From Clostridia bacterium (GTDB taxonomy: Bacteria; Bacillota_A; Clostridia; Oscillospirales; CAG-272): a stretch of 16,695 bases of DNA. The notes below the pieces were generated by a model that did no database searches, was not told the origin of the DNA, and saw only the letters and a list, made by a program, of their open reading frames with translations. The translations under genes and the position numbers were made by a program. Below, piece by piece: positions 6,759 to 15,059 of the stretch. The stretch lies in assembly GCA_017407725.1 (NCBI GenBank), contig JAFQWB010000093.1, forward strand, positions 1-16,695. The letters run 5' to 3'. Each line of letters starts with the position of its first letter. Position 1 is the first letter of the stretch.

Positions 6759-9564
6759 ATGAAAAAGACGCTCTTAGCTTCACTCACCTTCTTGGCTCTT
6801 GTCACTCTGCTTACGTCGGGATGTAAGGGGGACACGCCAACAACCTCACAAAGCACCACCGTCACCTCACCCGAGGTTCAAATCACAAGCACGGCGGTAA
6901 CCACCGTACCAATAACTAAAGTCAACAAGGAGCCGACTATGGGAAATCCTTTATATGCAGAAATGTGGCGCCCAAGCTACCACTTCACAACAAAGAAAAG
7001 CTGGATAAACGACCCTAACGGACTTACCTACTTCAAGGGCGTTTACCATATATACTATCAGACAAATCCCGGAAGCAACCTGAACGGAAATATCCATTGG
7101 GGACACGCGACCTCAAACGATCTTGTTCACTTTACAGAGCATTCTCCCGTCCTCTTCCCCGATTCAAGCGGTCATATGTGGTCGGGAACAACCTTTGTTG
7201 ACAGCGAGAACAGATCGGGACTCTTTGACGGCAAGGAGGGCGGCGGAATTATTGCCGCATACTCGACAAGCTCGCAGAAAATAGGCATTGCTTATTCTGA
7301 CGACGGCTTCAAGTTCACAAAACTCGGAATTGTTATAGACAATACAAGCATTAAGGATTTCCGTGACCCCAAGCTCTTTTATGACGGTATATCGAGAAAA
7401 TGGACAATGGTCGTTGCGGGCGGTAAGGTTCGATTCTATCAGTCATCAGATCTGAGAAGCTGGACTTTAGCATCCGAAAACGAGATATACCGAATGCCCC
7501 GACTTCTTCCCTCTCAAAATAGAAGGAACAGACACCGAAATGTGGGTTCTTACCTGCGCGGGCCGTCACGCCTTTGTTGGCGAATGGAACGGAACAAGGT
7601 TCATACCAAAATCCTCTCAGATACCTCTCAACTACGGCCCCGACAGCTATGCAGGAATAATCTTCTCTGCCGACAGAGAGGACAGAACACTTATGCTGAG
7701 CTGGATGAACAACTGGCAGTATACTCAGCCTGCAGACGGAATCTGGGCAGGAGCGAACACCCTTGTTCACTCGCTCTCTCTTGTAAAAAAAGGCTCTTCA
7801 TACAGAATCATTCAGACTCCCGTAAAGGAATACGAGTCTATCTACGGTGACAAGCCCGTAAGCGTTGAGAACTACACCTATAAAGGTGAAAATCCCTTTG
7901 CAGCGGTAAATTCGCAAAGCTACGTGCTTAAAATGCAGATTGACCTTACGCAGAACAGGGATTTCACTCTTAATTTCTATGACGGCAGCAATGATAAGGT
8001 AACTCTTTTCTGCGATGCATCTGCGAAAAAAATAACGCTCAACAGATCGAAGAGCACTCTCGGAATAGATCTTATGAAGAATCATTACCCCGAATATTCC
8101 TTCACTCTCATGGGCAGCTACATCAAAAACGGCATTCTCGACCTTGAAATATACGTTGATAGCTCAAGCGTAGAGGTGTATGCCCTCGGGTATTCTCACG
8201 TTCTCACCCTCAGAACACAGCCGATGACCTCAAGCAGATCTCTTTCGATAACCGCTCAAAACGGACTTGTTATAAAGAGCGCATCGGTAACTCTTCTTGA
8301 TAACATACACTTTGAGGATACAGACTCTGTTGATGCGGTACACCTTTCAAAAACAGAGATAACTCTGACAAAGGATAACGCCGAAGGTGAATTTGTAAAC
8401 GTTTTCGCCTACAACAGTAAAAAGGGCTTCACGGCTGAAAGCGCAAACACCAAGATCGCCGAGGTAACTCTTACCGACGGCGGAATAAAGGTGATCGGCA
8501 AAGGTGTGGGAAGCACTTATATAAAGATCACCTCGGGATCGGTCTTTGTAAAGCTTTCTGTAACCGTTGTCGAAAAGGACAGCTTCTATTCCGAGCTTGA
8601 CAACTTCACGGTAAGCGGCGGAACTCTTACAAAGGGATACGAGGGATATACTATCAAGAGTGGCGGCGGTGACGCCTTTGCACTTTCAGATACCTTTGCC
8701 TCCGACTTTGAGCTTTCTGCAGACGTGAGCTTCCCCAAGAATAACGGAGCGGCGGCTCTCTGCTTCAGAGCATCCGATCTTCAGAATTTCTACTGTCTGT
8801 GCCTTGACAGATCAAGCGGAGTTGTTAAGATCTGGACAAGAAAAAACGGAACTGTTACCGATATAAAGACCGTCACCTTTGCATATAAGAAAAACGCGGT
8901 ATATTCGGTCAGGATCGAGACTGTGGGAGATCAGCTTATCGCATTTATAGACGGAAAGCAGATCATAAGCATTACCGATACACGACATACAGAGGGCGTT
9001 GTGGGAATCAACGTTTTCAGCACCGAGGCACTTTTCAACAACATAAAATTCAGGTCTCTCGCATCTGAAGACAGCTCCTTCGACTCAATGATAGAAAGCT
9101 TTAAGCCTATTTACGGAAGTGTCGCAAAGACGGGCAAGGGCTTCTTCATCTCAAACTCATCGGGTGACGGATTTGCGGTCTCAAACGTTCTTGCACACGA
9201 TTTCACATACAGTGCAGAAGTAACCGTATCAAGTAAAACCCCTGCGGCGGCACTTGTTTTCAGAATGAAGGATGCAGGCAATTTCTACTGCGCAACGATC
9301 GATATAGGAGCAAAAATAGTAAAGCTCTGGAAAAAGACCGATTCAACCGTAACAGTTGTAAAAACGGTAAACCTTGACCTTGAGTGGAATAGGGCTTACA
9401 AAATAACCGTAAGCACTTTGGGAAGCGAGATAACGATATCGGTTGACGGCAAAGAGGTCATTAAGGTAAACGACTCCTCGCACCTCTCAGGCTATCTCGG
9501 AATCAACGTATTTAACGGCTCCGCATATATAAACAACGTAGAATACGCGATTGTCAAGGAATAA
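6759..9564 (+). pseudogene. GH32 fructan hydrolase (levanase-like) lipoprotein, interrupted by a +1 frameshift
   Basis: Joined across the shift this encodes about 934 residues. Order: lipoprotein signal with C22 (LLTSGC), a Thr/Ser-rich linker (26-58), a GH32 five-bladed propeller (about 76-345), its beta-sandwich (about 350-515, with YVDSSSVEVYALG), a Big_2-like domain (about 527-605), and two CBM66-like modules (608-763, 773-929). Catalytic residues are D85 in WINDPNG, D203 in FRDPK and E245 in ECPDF. The first frame is lost at 7491: frame 1 reads TAC CGA ATG, while the second frame reads GAA TGC CCC GAC (ECPD) from 7492, so one base of the CC at 7490-7491 is extra. Frame 1 then runs out of register to a stop at 7850. 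All later domains are intact. Sequencing error, recent mutation or programmed +1 shifting are possible. Product: surface exo-acting fructanase, by family. Confidence 0.85.
8581..9546 (+). repeat. Tandem pair of CBM66-like levan-binding modules inside the GH32 protein
   Basis: Two consecutive modules of about 155 residues (8581-9048 and 9076-9546) share the pattern GDxFA-S, DF-x2-SA-V, AAAL-FR, NFYC, VK-W, a DGK turn and GINVF near the end. The same pattern occurs in the C-terminal module of Bacillus subtilis levanase SacC, the founding CBM66, which binds non-reducing fructose ends of levan. They are diverged at protein level, so this is an old duplication, not a recent DNA repeat. Confidence 0.7.
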
Positions 9565-9583
9565 ACTTTCATAACTATACTCA

Positions 9584-9620
9584 TAAAATTCGGCAGAGGT
9601 ATTGTTCCTCTGCCGATTTT
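9584..9620 (+). terminator. Terminator after the GH32 gene
   Basis: CGGCAGAGG (9591-9599) pairs with CCTCTGCCG (9607-9615), extended by AAAAT/ATTTT with a single bulged T, around a 7-base loop. The T-tract is short (ATTTT). It lies about 20 bases after the stop at 9564. Confidence 0.8.
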
Positions 9621-9630
9621 ATGTTATAAT
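9602..9630 (+). promoter_or_regulatory. Probable promoter of the esterase-acyltransferase unit, overlapping a terminator
   Basis: TATAAT (9625-9630) with an extended -10 TGT is preceded 17 bases earlier by a weak -35 TTGTTC (9602-9607). That -35 lies in the loop and right arm of the upstream terminator hairpin. The -10 is convincing; the -35 is poor, so the TGT extension probably matters. Confidence 0.55.
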
Positions 9631-9677
9631 AATGATATTGTACGCGTAAATCTATAAAAAAACGAAAGGAGCGTCTT

Positions 9678-11933
9678 ATGAAGCCGATCACAAAGCTTAT
9701 CCACTCTCAGATCTCTCTCTTAAAGCCGTTTATATCGACCTGCTCTCTCCAGACGGTAAGACTCGGTCAGGATAAAATAGGAAAGCTTATGTCAAGAGCT
9801 CACAGAGCCGACGTAACCTATGAGGATGTTAAAATAGGCTCCCTCGATGCCTCCTTTATAACTCCCAAGGATATAATTTCCCCGGGAATAATACTTTATC
9901 TCCACGGCGGAGGATATACGGCAGGCAACCTTGACTATGCAAAGGGCTTTGGAACTATACTGTCCGCAAAGACCTCTGTAAGAGTTCTTTGCCTTTCCTA
10001 CAGACTTGCGCCCGAGAATATTTTCCCTGCCGCGCTTGACGACTGCTTTGATGCATATGCTTACCTTATCGCAAACGGATACCACTCCTCGCAGATAATT
10101 CTCTGCGGAGAAAGTGCGGGCGGCGGTCTTGTATACTCACTTTGCGAAAAGCTCTCGGCGGCTTCACGCCCCCTTCCTGCCGGAATAATTGCGATCTCGC
10201 CCTGGACAGACCTCACGCAAAGCGGCGAGTCATATAAGCTTAACAGAGATATTGACCCCTCAATGACACCCGAAAGACTCAAATACTTTGCAGACTGCTA
10301 TCTTTACGGTGCAAAAGAGGATACAAAAAAGGAGCTTCATCCTCTTATTTGCGAGGATGAGGAAAAGGACAGAGAGAACAAGTCAAACCCTCTTATCTCT
10401 CCTCTTTTTGCAGATCTTTCAAAAACAAAAATGCCGCCCTCTCTCATTTTCGTCGGGGCAGACGAGATAATGCTTGACGACTCAAGACTTATGCACGAAA
10501 AGCTTCTTCTTGCAGGTCACGAAAGTGATATGACAGTCACCAAGGATATGTGGCACGGCTACGTGCTTTACAATCTCAAGGAAAACGATCACGATTTTGC
10601 CAAAATAAGATCCTTTCTCAAAAAGCATATTGCAGGTCAGAAAAAGCTCAGATGGATGACGCTTGACAACGCGGCAAAGATCTTCCCCGCTTCAAGAAGC
10701 AGAAGCTGGAGCAACGTTTTCAGAATTTCCGCAACCCTTTACGACGATATTGATATGAAAGCTCTTCACGATGCGCTTGACGTCACCGTAAGACGCTTTC
10801 CCTCAATTGCCGTAAGAGTCAAGACGGGTATGTTCTGGTATTACCTTGAGGAAATACCGAAGGCTCCCGATATTATGGAGGAAAAGGCGCATCCCCTTTC
10901 ACGTATGCCCTTTGACGATATAAGAAAATGCGCCTTCCGTGTTATAGTTCACGAAAAGCGCATTGCGGTTGAATTTTTCCACGCGCTTACAGACGGAAAC
11001 GGCGGTCTTGTATTTGTAAAGACACTTGTTTCGGAGTATTTATATCAAAAATATCACGTCAAGGTCCCCAAGGGAAACGGAGTTCTTGACAGACTTATGG
11101 AGCCGTCTGACAGCGAGCTTGAGGACAGCTTCAAGAAAAATGCAGGTCCCTTCCCCGCATCGAGAAAGGACACAGACGCCTTCAAGATATCGGGTGAAAA
11201 GGAATCTGACGGCTACAAGACCAACGTTACCTTCGTGCTTGAGCCCGACGAGGTCAAAAAGAGGGCGAAGGCTCTCGGCGTTACAGTCACCGCCTATATG
11301 GCGGCGGCACTCTCGCTTGCAACGCTGAATATTCAGAAGGAAAATGGAAGCAGAAAAGAAAGGTCAATGCCCGTAAAGGTGCTTATCCCAGTTAACCTTC
11401 GCAAGATCTTTAACTCGGGTACCTTAAGAAACTTCGTTCTTTACGCTAGTCCCTCGATCGATCCAAGGCTTGGCGAGTACACCTTTGAAGAGCTTTGCGA
11501 GATGATACATTATCAGATGAAGCTTCAGATAACCCGAAAGAATATGGCGGCTATGATAGCCACCAACGTAAACTCGGAAAAGCCGCTCATTCTGAAGATC
11601 ACTCCTCTTTTTATTAAAAACGTGGTGATGAAGCTGATATTCAACGCGGTGGGAGAAAAGAAGTCCTGCTTCAGCTTCTCCAACCTCGGATTTGTGGATA
11701 TGCCGAAGGAATTTACCGACAAGGTTGAGCGACTTGACTTCGTGCTTTCGGTTCAGTCAGCATCACCATACAACACCTCGCTTATAACCTACGGCGGAAA
11801 AATGAATCTCAATATTATTAGAAACATCAAGGAGCCCATCCTTGAGCGCGAGCTTTACAAGGTTCTTAAAGACCTCGGTCTTAGCGTAACTCTTGAAAGC
11901 AATACACGTGAAGAAACAAAGAAAGGAAGATAG
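9678..11933 (+). CDS. Fusion of HSL-type esterase and condensation-like (HxxxDG) O-acyltransferase
   Basis: A 751-residue two-domain protein with no signal peptide. Residues 1 to about 318 are an alpha/beta hydrolase of the hormone-sensitive-lipase type: oxyanion motif HGGG (76-79), nucleophile S146 in GESAGG, D262 in VGADEIMLDD, and H293 in WHGY. Residues about 325-740 resemble alcohol acetyltransferase/wax-ester or condensation domains: catalytic H435 in HALTDGNGG and PVNLR (571-575) with a following NFVLYASP strand, as in the AATase family. One half would hydrolyse or transfer acyl groups, the other would transfer acyl from a thioester to a hydroxyl. AAAGGAG precedes the start. It is followed one base after its stop by a zinc-ribbon membrane protein. 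Substrates unknown; an envelope lipid or glycolipid is my guess. Confidence 0.85.
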   Translation: MKPITKLIHSQISLLKPFISTCSLQTVRLGQDKIGKLMSRAHRADVTYEDVKIGSLDASFITPKDIISPGIILYLHGGGYTAGNLDYAKGFGTILSAKTSVRVLCLSYRLAPENIFPAALDDCFDAYAYLIANGYHSSQIILCGESAGGGLVYSLCEKLSAASRPLPAGIIAISPWTDLTQSGESYKLNRDIDPSMTPERLKYFADCYLYGAKEDTKKELHPLICEDEEKDRENKSNPLISPLFADLSKTKMPPSLIFVGADEIMLDDSRLMHEKLLLAGHESDMTVTKDMWHGYVLYNLKENDHDFAKIRSFLKKHIAGQKKLRWMTLDNAAKIFPASRSRSWSNVFRISATLYDDIDMKALHDALDVTVRRFPSIAVRVKTGMFWYYLEEIPKAPDIMEEKAHPLSRMPFDDIRKCAFRVIVHEKRIAVEFFHALTDGNGGLVFVKTLVSEYLYQKYHVKVPKGNGVLDRLMEPSDSELEDSFKKNAGPFPASRKDTDAFKISGEKESDGYKTNVTFVLEPDEVKKRAKALGVTVTAYMAAALSLATLNIQKENGSRKERSMPVKVLIPVNLRKIFNSGTLRNFVLYASPSIDPRLGEYTFEELCEMIHYQMKLQITRKNMAAMIATNVNSEKPLILKITPLFIKNVVMKLIFNAVGEKKSCFSFSNLGFVDMPKEFTDKVERLDFVLSVQSASPYNTSLITYGGKMNLNIIRNIKEPILERELYKVLKDLGLSVTLESNTREETKKGR

Positions 11934-11934
11934 G

Positions 11935-12633
11935 ATGTACTGTATTAAATGCGGAGCAAGGCTCTCAGATAAAGAGGCGGTCTGCCCTCTTTGCAAGACT
12001 GCCGTATACCACCCCGATTATGACAGAGAAAGCCTCACGGGAAGCTATCCGAGAAAGGATTTCAAGTCGGAAGAGCTTTCACTTAAGGGAATTCTTTTCG
12101 TTATCACGGTTGTTTCGGCTCTTATTTTCATTCTTCCGGCTCTCTTTGAGCTTTGGGTCTACAAAAAAATAGAGTGGTCGGGATACGTCTCGGGAGGAAT
12201 AACATTATTCTACGTTTGGGTCTTTCTTCCCCTTTGGTTCAAGAAGCCAAATCCCGTAATATTTGTTCCCTGCGACTTTGCGGCGGCGGCACTCTTCCTT
12301 TTCTATATAAATTTCACGACAGACGGAAACTGGTTCTTCACCTTCGCCCTTCCGGTCACTTCTGCACTATGTCTTATAGTATCGGCTCTCATAGCCCTTT
12401 GCAGATATATAAGACGCGGACATCTTTACATCTTCGGAGGATTTACCATTGCTCTCGGCGCATGGTGCGTTCTTATCGATCTTCTCGTAAGAGTCACCTT
12501 TGATATCCATGCAAGAGTTTACTGGTCTGCCTTCCCTCTCCTTGCCTTCTTTATGCTCGGAATGATGCTTATAGTCATCGCCATCGTAAAGCCGCTCAAG
12601 GAATCGCTCAGAAAAATATTCTTTATCGGATAA
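11935..12633 (+). CDS. Zinc-ribbon membrane protein (DUF6320-like)
   Basis: A 232-residue protein. The start at 11935 is chosen because AAAGGAAG lies at the right distance and the protein then opens with a zinc ribbon: C3-x2-C6-x10-C17-x2-C20. A longer reading from 11893 would overlap the upstream gene by 41 bases and is not supported. After a polar linker there are six hydrophobic helices, roughly at 52-73, 85-102, 108-127, 133-156, 163-185 and 198-218. The arrangement resembles the uncharacterised DUF6320 family, which from memory accompanies alcohol-acetyltransferase-like genes in Clostridia. Being 1 base from the fusion gene, it is surely co-expressed and may tether or assist that enzyme at the membrane. 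No enzymatic motif is visible. Confidence 0.8.
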   Translation: MYCIKCGARLSDKEAVCPLCKTAVYHPDYDRESLTGSYPRKDFKSEELSLKGILFVITVVSALIFILPALFELWVYKKIEWSGYVSGGITLFYVWVFLPLWFKKPNPVIFVPCDFAAAALFLFYINFTTDGNWFFTFALPVTSALCLIVSALIALCRYIRRGHLYIFGGFTIALGAWCVLIDLLVRVTFDIHARVYWSAFPLLAFFMLGMMLIVIAIVKPLKESLRKIFFIG

Positions 12634-12676
12634 AAAAACGGAATGCAAGGGCAAAAGCCGTGCATTCCGCTTTTTA
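12631..12676. terminator. Bidirectional terminator between convergent genes
   Basis: CGGAATGCA (12639-12647) pairs with TGCATTCCG (12661-12669), with an inner GGC/GCC pairing around AAAA. Seven A on the left and five T on the right make it work in both directions: for the zinc-ribbon gene on the plus strand and for the glycyl radical enzyme gene on the minus strand. A second small stem (TATCGG/CCGATA, 12713-12731) lies right below the latter's stop. Confidence 0.9.
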
Positions 12677-12738
12677 TATTCCCGACCTACCGTGTTCAGA
12701 CGTTCGTTTAATATCGGATCTTTCACCGATAAAAGAAT

Positions 12739-14901
12739 TTACGATTTGTGTCGGTATCTGTTGATAACGTCATCCTGAAGCGCTTTGTTAAGCCATACGA
12801 ATCTTGCCGAATATCCTCCGACACGCACGATAAGATGCGGGTAATCCTCAGGGTTTTTCTGCGCCTTTATAAGCTCCTCAACGTCGGTCGTATTACCCTG
12901 GAACATCTGTCCTCCTCCTTCAAAAAAGGAAGTGAACAATCCCTTGATAACAGCCTCGCTTGACCACGAGGGATCAAGGTCCCACATTGAGGAAGCTCCG
13001 CCTGCAAAAAGATCAAAGGGCTGAGTCGTGCACGAATTCATTGCCGCGGTAATTCCCTTTGTCATAGCCATGCTCTGAGGAGTTATCGATTGTGCTACGG
13101 GTACGCCTGCAAATCTTCCGTCGGGTGTAGCGCCAAGCTCAGCTCCTGCCTCGGGCGCCCATACGAACGTAAGAAGGATAAACTTGCACGTACCTCCAAA
13201 TCGGTTAACGTATTTTCTGTATGAGCTTACAAGATCTCTTGAAAGGCGGTTTGCGAAATCGTCCGCCTCTGAGTGCTCCTGACCGTATTTTGGAATTGCA
13301 AGAAGCCTCTTGCGAAGATACTCATAACCCTCAAAATTCTTTGAAAGAGCATCTACAAGCTCATCCTTTGTGCATATCTTGTCATCAAATATCGCTATCT
13401 TTATAGCATAGAGCGAGTCTGCGGCATTGGGAATGCCAAGTATTGCCGCTCCGTAGTCGTGATACCTTGTTCCGCCCGCGTGCATTTCTCTTCCTCTTGC
13501 AATGCAGTCATCAACAAGAGTTGAAGCAAGGTAAAGCGGACGAGAGGTCTCAAAAGCCTCGCTTACAATATCGAGGAACTTTAATGACTCGGTAAGGAAA
13601 TAGTCACTCTCACTTATAAAATATCCGTAGAATTCCTCGAAGCTTTCAAAATCGTAAATCGATCTGAAGGATCTTCCGACCATCTCGTAGCCGTCTGTAA
13701 GTGATTTACCGCCCGTTATACAAAGCTCAAGTATTTTCGGAATGTTATGCCAGCCTGCGAAAAGAAGATCGCTCGTGCCGCCCTGAATACCAACCTCCAT
13801 ACATCCGCCGCAGTAATAGTTTGCCGCATCTGTATCAGAAACTCCGTTTTTCGTAAGTGCGGATATGATCGCGGTGTCGTTAACAAGCTGTGCACGGTTC
13901 TGTCCGTCCTTTACGTATTTTGCGCAGAGATCTATAAAATCCTCGGGGCAATCCTTCGGAATACGCGGATACAGAAGGGGATGCGTGATGTTGTGCTTCA
14001 TATAGGCTCTTATCATAATATATGAAAGAGGATTTACGGCAGAGGTTCCGTTTGGATGGGAACCGCCGACAACCACCGTTTCGCCCCACCCGTCAAGATT
14101 GTGTATTCTCTCGTCAATTCTTATGAAAAGCTCTTCAACAAGCTCCTCCGCTTCGTCGAGCGTGCAAATACCCTCCTTGAGGTCGCGCTCCAAAAAGGGC
14201 CACAAATAATAGTCGAGTCTGCCGGGGCTGTTGCCTCCGAACGGAGCCTCCTTCATAATAACGATATGCTGCATAAAGAAGGCCTGAACAGCCTCTCGGA
14301 AATTTCGTGCGGGATAGCGCGGAACACGGCGGCAGATCTCTGCCTCCTCGCTTCTTCCGAGAGCCTCAAGTGCCTTTACGTGCTTATCATTCCACTCGTC
14401 AAGCGCATCGAGCATAATAAGAGCACCGCGGAAAAACTCCTCCGCTTTTTTATCTCCCTCAAAGCGGGAAAGTCCGTTTTCAAGGCGAGCGCGGATATCA
14501 ACCGTTCCGTGCCTTAAAATACGGTTCCAGTCCCACGAAATATGTCCCGGACTTCCGTGAAGCACTAAATGATATTTGCAAAATTCACCGTACTCGGGCA
14601 TTCTCTCGTTTGTATTTTCCCAAGCACGTTTCCAGAAGTCGAAGTCAGGGTCTCTGTTTTCGGGCTTCCTGTCATTTGTATAGTAGGTCCTTCCGATAAT
14701 TTTGTCGAAGGGCTCAATGAAAACGTCCTGGTTTACTATTGCATAGGCGGTGGATCTCGCCACCTTCTCCCAAAGCGGAAGCGTCGAATATTTTCCGAGT
14801 GCCGCGCTGTGTTTATCATATTCAAAATGAGTTGCAGGGGCGCTGAGTCCCTTTTTCTCGGAATCCTTAAATACTTCAGTCATTCTCTCCGATATATTCA
14901 T
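12739..14901 (-). CDS. Glycyl radical enzyme, pyruvate formate-lyase-like, substrate unassigned
   Basis: A 720-residue oxygen-sensitive radical enzyme. The thiyl cysteine is C367 in GGCMEVG, with E369 two residues on. This Cys-x-Glu order is found in the eliminase-type members (glycerol, propanediol and choline enzymes), whereas pyruvate formate-lyase has adjacent cysteines. The radical loop is IVRVGGYSARF with G696 as the radical site; G695 replaces the usual Ser/Cys/Ala. GATPDGRFAG (590-599) is the conserved family segment before the C-terminal barrel strands. Length is slightly below the usual 750-850. GGAGG precedes the start with a 7-base spacer. It is a single-gene unit, and the radical-SAM activating enzyme it needs is not in this window. 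No microcompartment genes are near. Confidence 0.9.
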   Translation of the reverse strand: MNISERMTEVFKDSEKKGLSAPATHFEYDKHSAALGKYSTLPLWEKVARSTAYAIVNQDVFIEPFDKIIGRTYYTNDRKPENRDPDFDFWKRAWENTNERMPEYGEFCKYHLVLHGSPGHISWDWNRILRHGTVDIRARLENGLSRFEGDKKAEEFFRGALIMLDALDEWNDKHVKALEALGRSEEAEICRRVPRYPARNFREAVQAFFMQHIVIMKEAPFGGNSPGRLDYYLWPFLERDLKEGICTLDEAEELVEELFIRIDERIHNLDGWGETVVVGGSHPNGTSAVNPLSYIMIRAYMKHNITHPLLYPRIPKDCPEDFIDLCAKYVKDGQNRAQLVNDTAIISALTKNGVSDTDAANYYCGGCMEVGIQGGTSDLLFAGWHNIPKILELCITGGKSLTDGYEMVGRSFRSIYDFESFEEFYGYFISESDYFLTESLKFLDIVSEAFETSRPLYLASTLVDDCIARGREMHAGGTRYHDYGAAILGIPNAADSLYAIKIAIFDDKICTKDELVDALSKNFEGYEYLRKRLLAIPKYGQEHSEADDFANRLSRDLVSSYRKYVNRFGGTCKFILLTFVWAPEAGAELGATPDGRFAGVPVAQSITPQSMAMTKGITAAMNSCTTQPFDLFAGGASSMWDLDPSWSSEAVIKGLFTSFFEGGGQMFQGNTTDVEELIKAQKNPEDYPHLIVRVGGYSARFVWLNKALQDDVINRYRHKS

Positions 14902-14942
14902 AATAAAACCTCCACAGCCATTGCAAGATTTTTCTTAAAATG

Positions 14943-14971
14943 ATTATACATTATAAAAAATAAAAAGTCAA
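14943..14971 (-). promoter_or_regulatory. Sigma-A promoter of the glycyl radical enzyme gene
   Basis: On the minus strand TTGACT (14966-14971) and TATAAT (14943-14948) are 17 bases apart, in a very A/T-rich stretch. Transcription would start near 14936, leaving a leader of about 35 bases. Confidence 0.82.
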
Positions 14972-15011
14972 TCAGATTACAGTATTTAGCTTAATTTTTA
15001 AGATACAAGAT

Positions 15012-15043
15012 CAGGCAGCCCCTTAAAATTAAAGGACTGCCTG
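15012..15043 (-). terminator. Probable terminator below trxB
   Basis: CAGGCAG (15012-15018) pairs with CTGCCTG (15037-15043), with an inner CCTT/AAGG stem. It lies 17 bases beyond the trxB stop on the minus strand. The T-rich tract after it is poor (GATCTTGTATCTT), so termination may be incomplete. Confidence 0.6.
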
Positions 15044-15059
15044 TCAGACGTATTTTGAT

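Noticed and set aside
7478..7500. Classical -1 programmed frameshift signal in the GH32 gene
   Set aside because: The needed shift is +1, and there is no slippery heptamer at the junction.
7491..7850. The 120-codon continuation of the first GH32 frame past the shift as a genuine C-terminus
   Set aside because: The sequence is out of register, Arg-rich and unlike any GH32, while the alternative frame is continuous GH32 sequence.
7540..9564. Independent gene starting at the ATG at 7540
   Set aside because: That ATG lies inside the GH32 catalytic domain, 16 codons after the ECPDF motif in the same frame, with no properly spaced ribosome binding site. It is the 3' part of the frameshifted gene.
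11893..11934. Longer N-terminus for the zinc-ribbon membrane protein
   Set aside because: It overlaps the end of the acyltransferase gene. The ATG at 11935 has the ribosome binding site and places the zinc ribbon at the N-terminus.
13747..14943. Several plus-strand open frames of 60-150 codons opposite the glycyl radical enzyme gene
   Set aside because: They are antisense shadows of a well-conserved gene, without ribosome binding sites or recognisable products.
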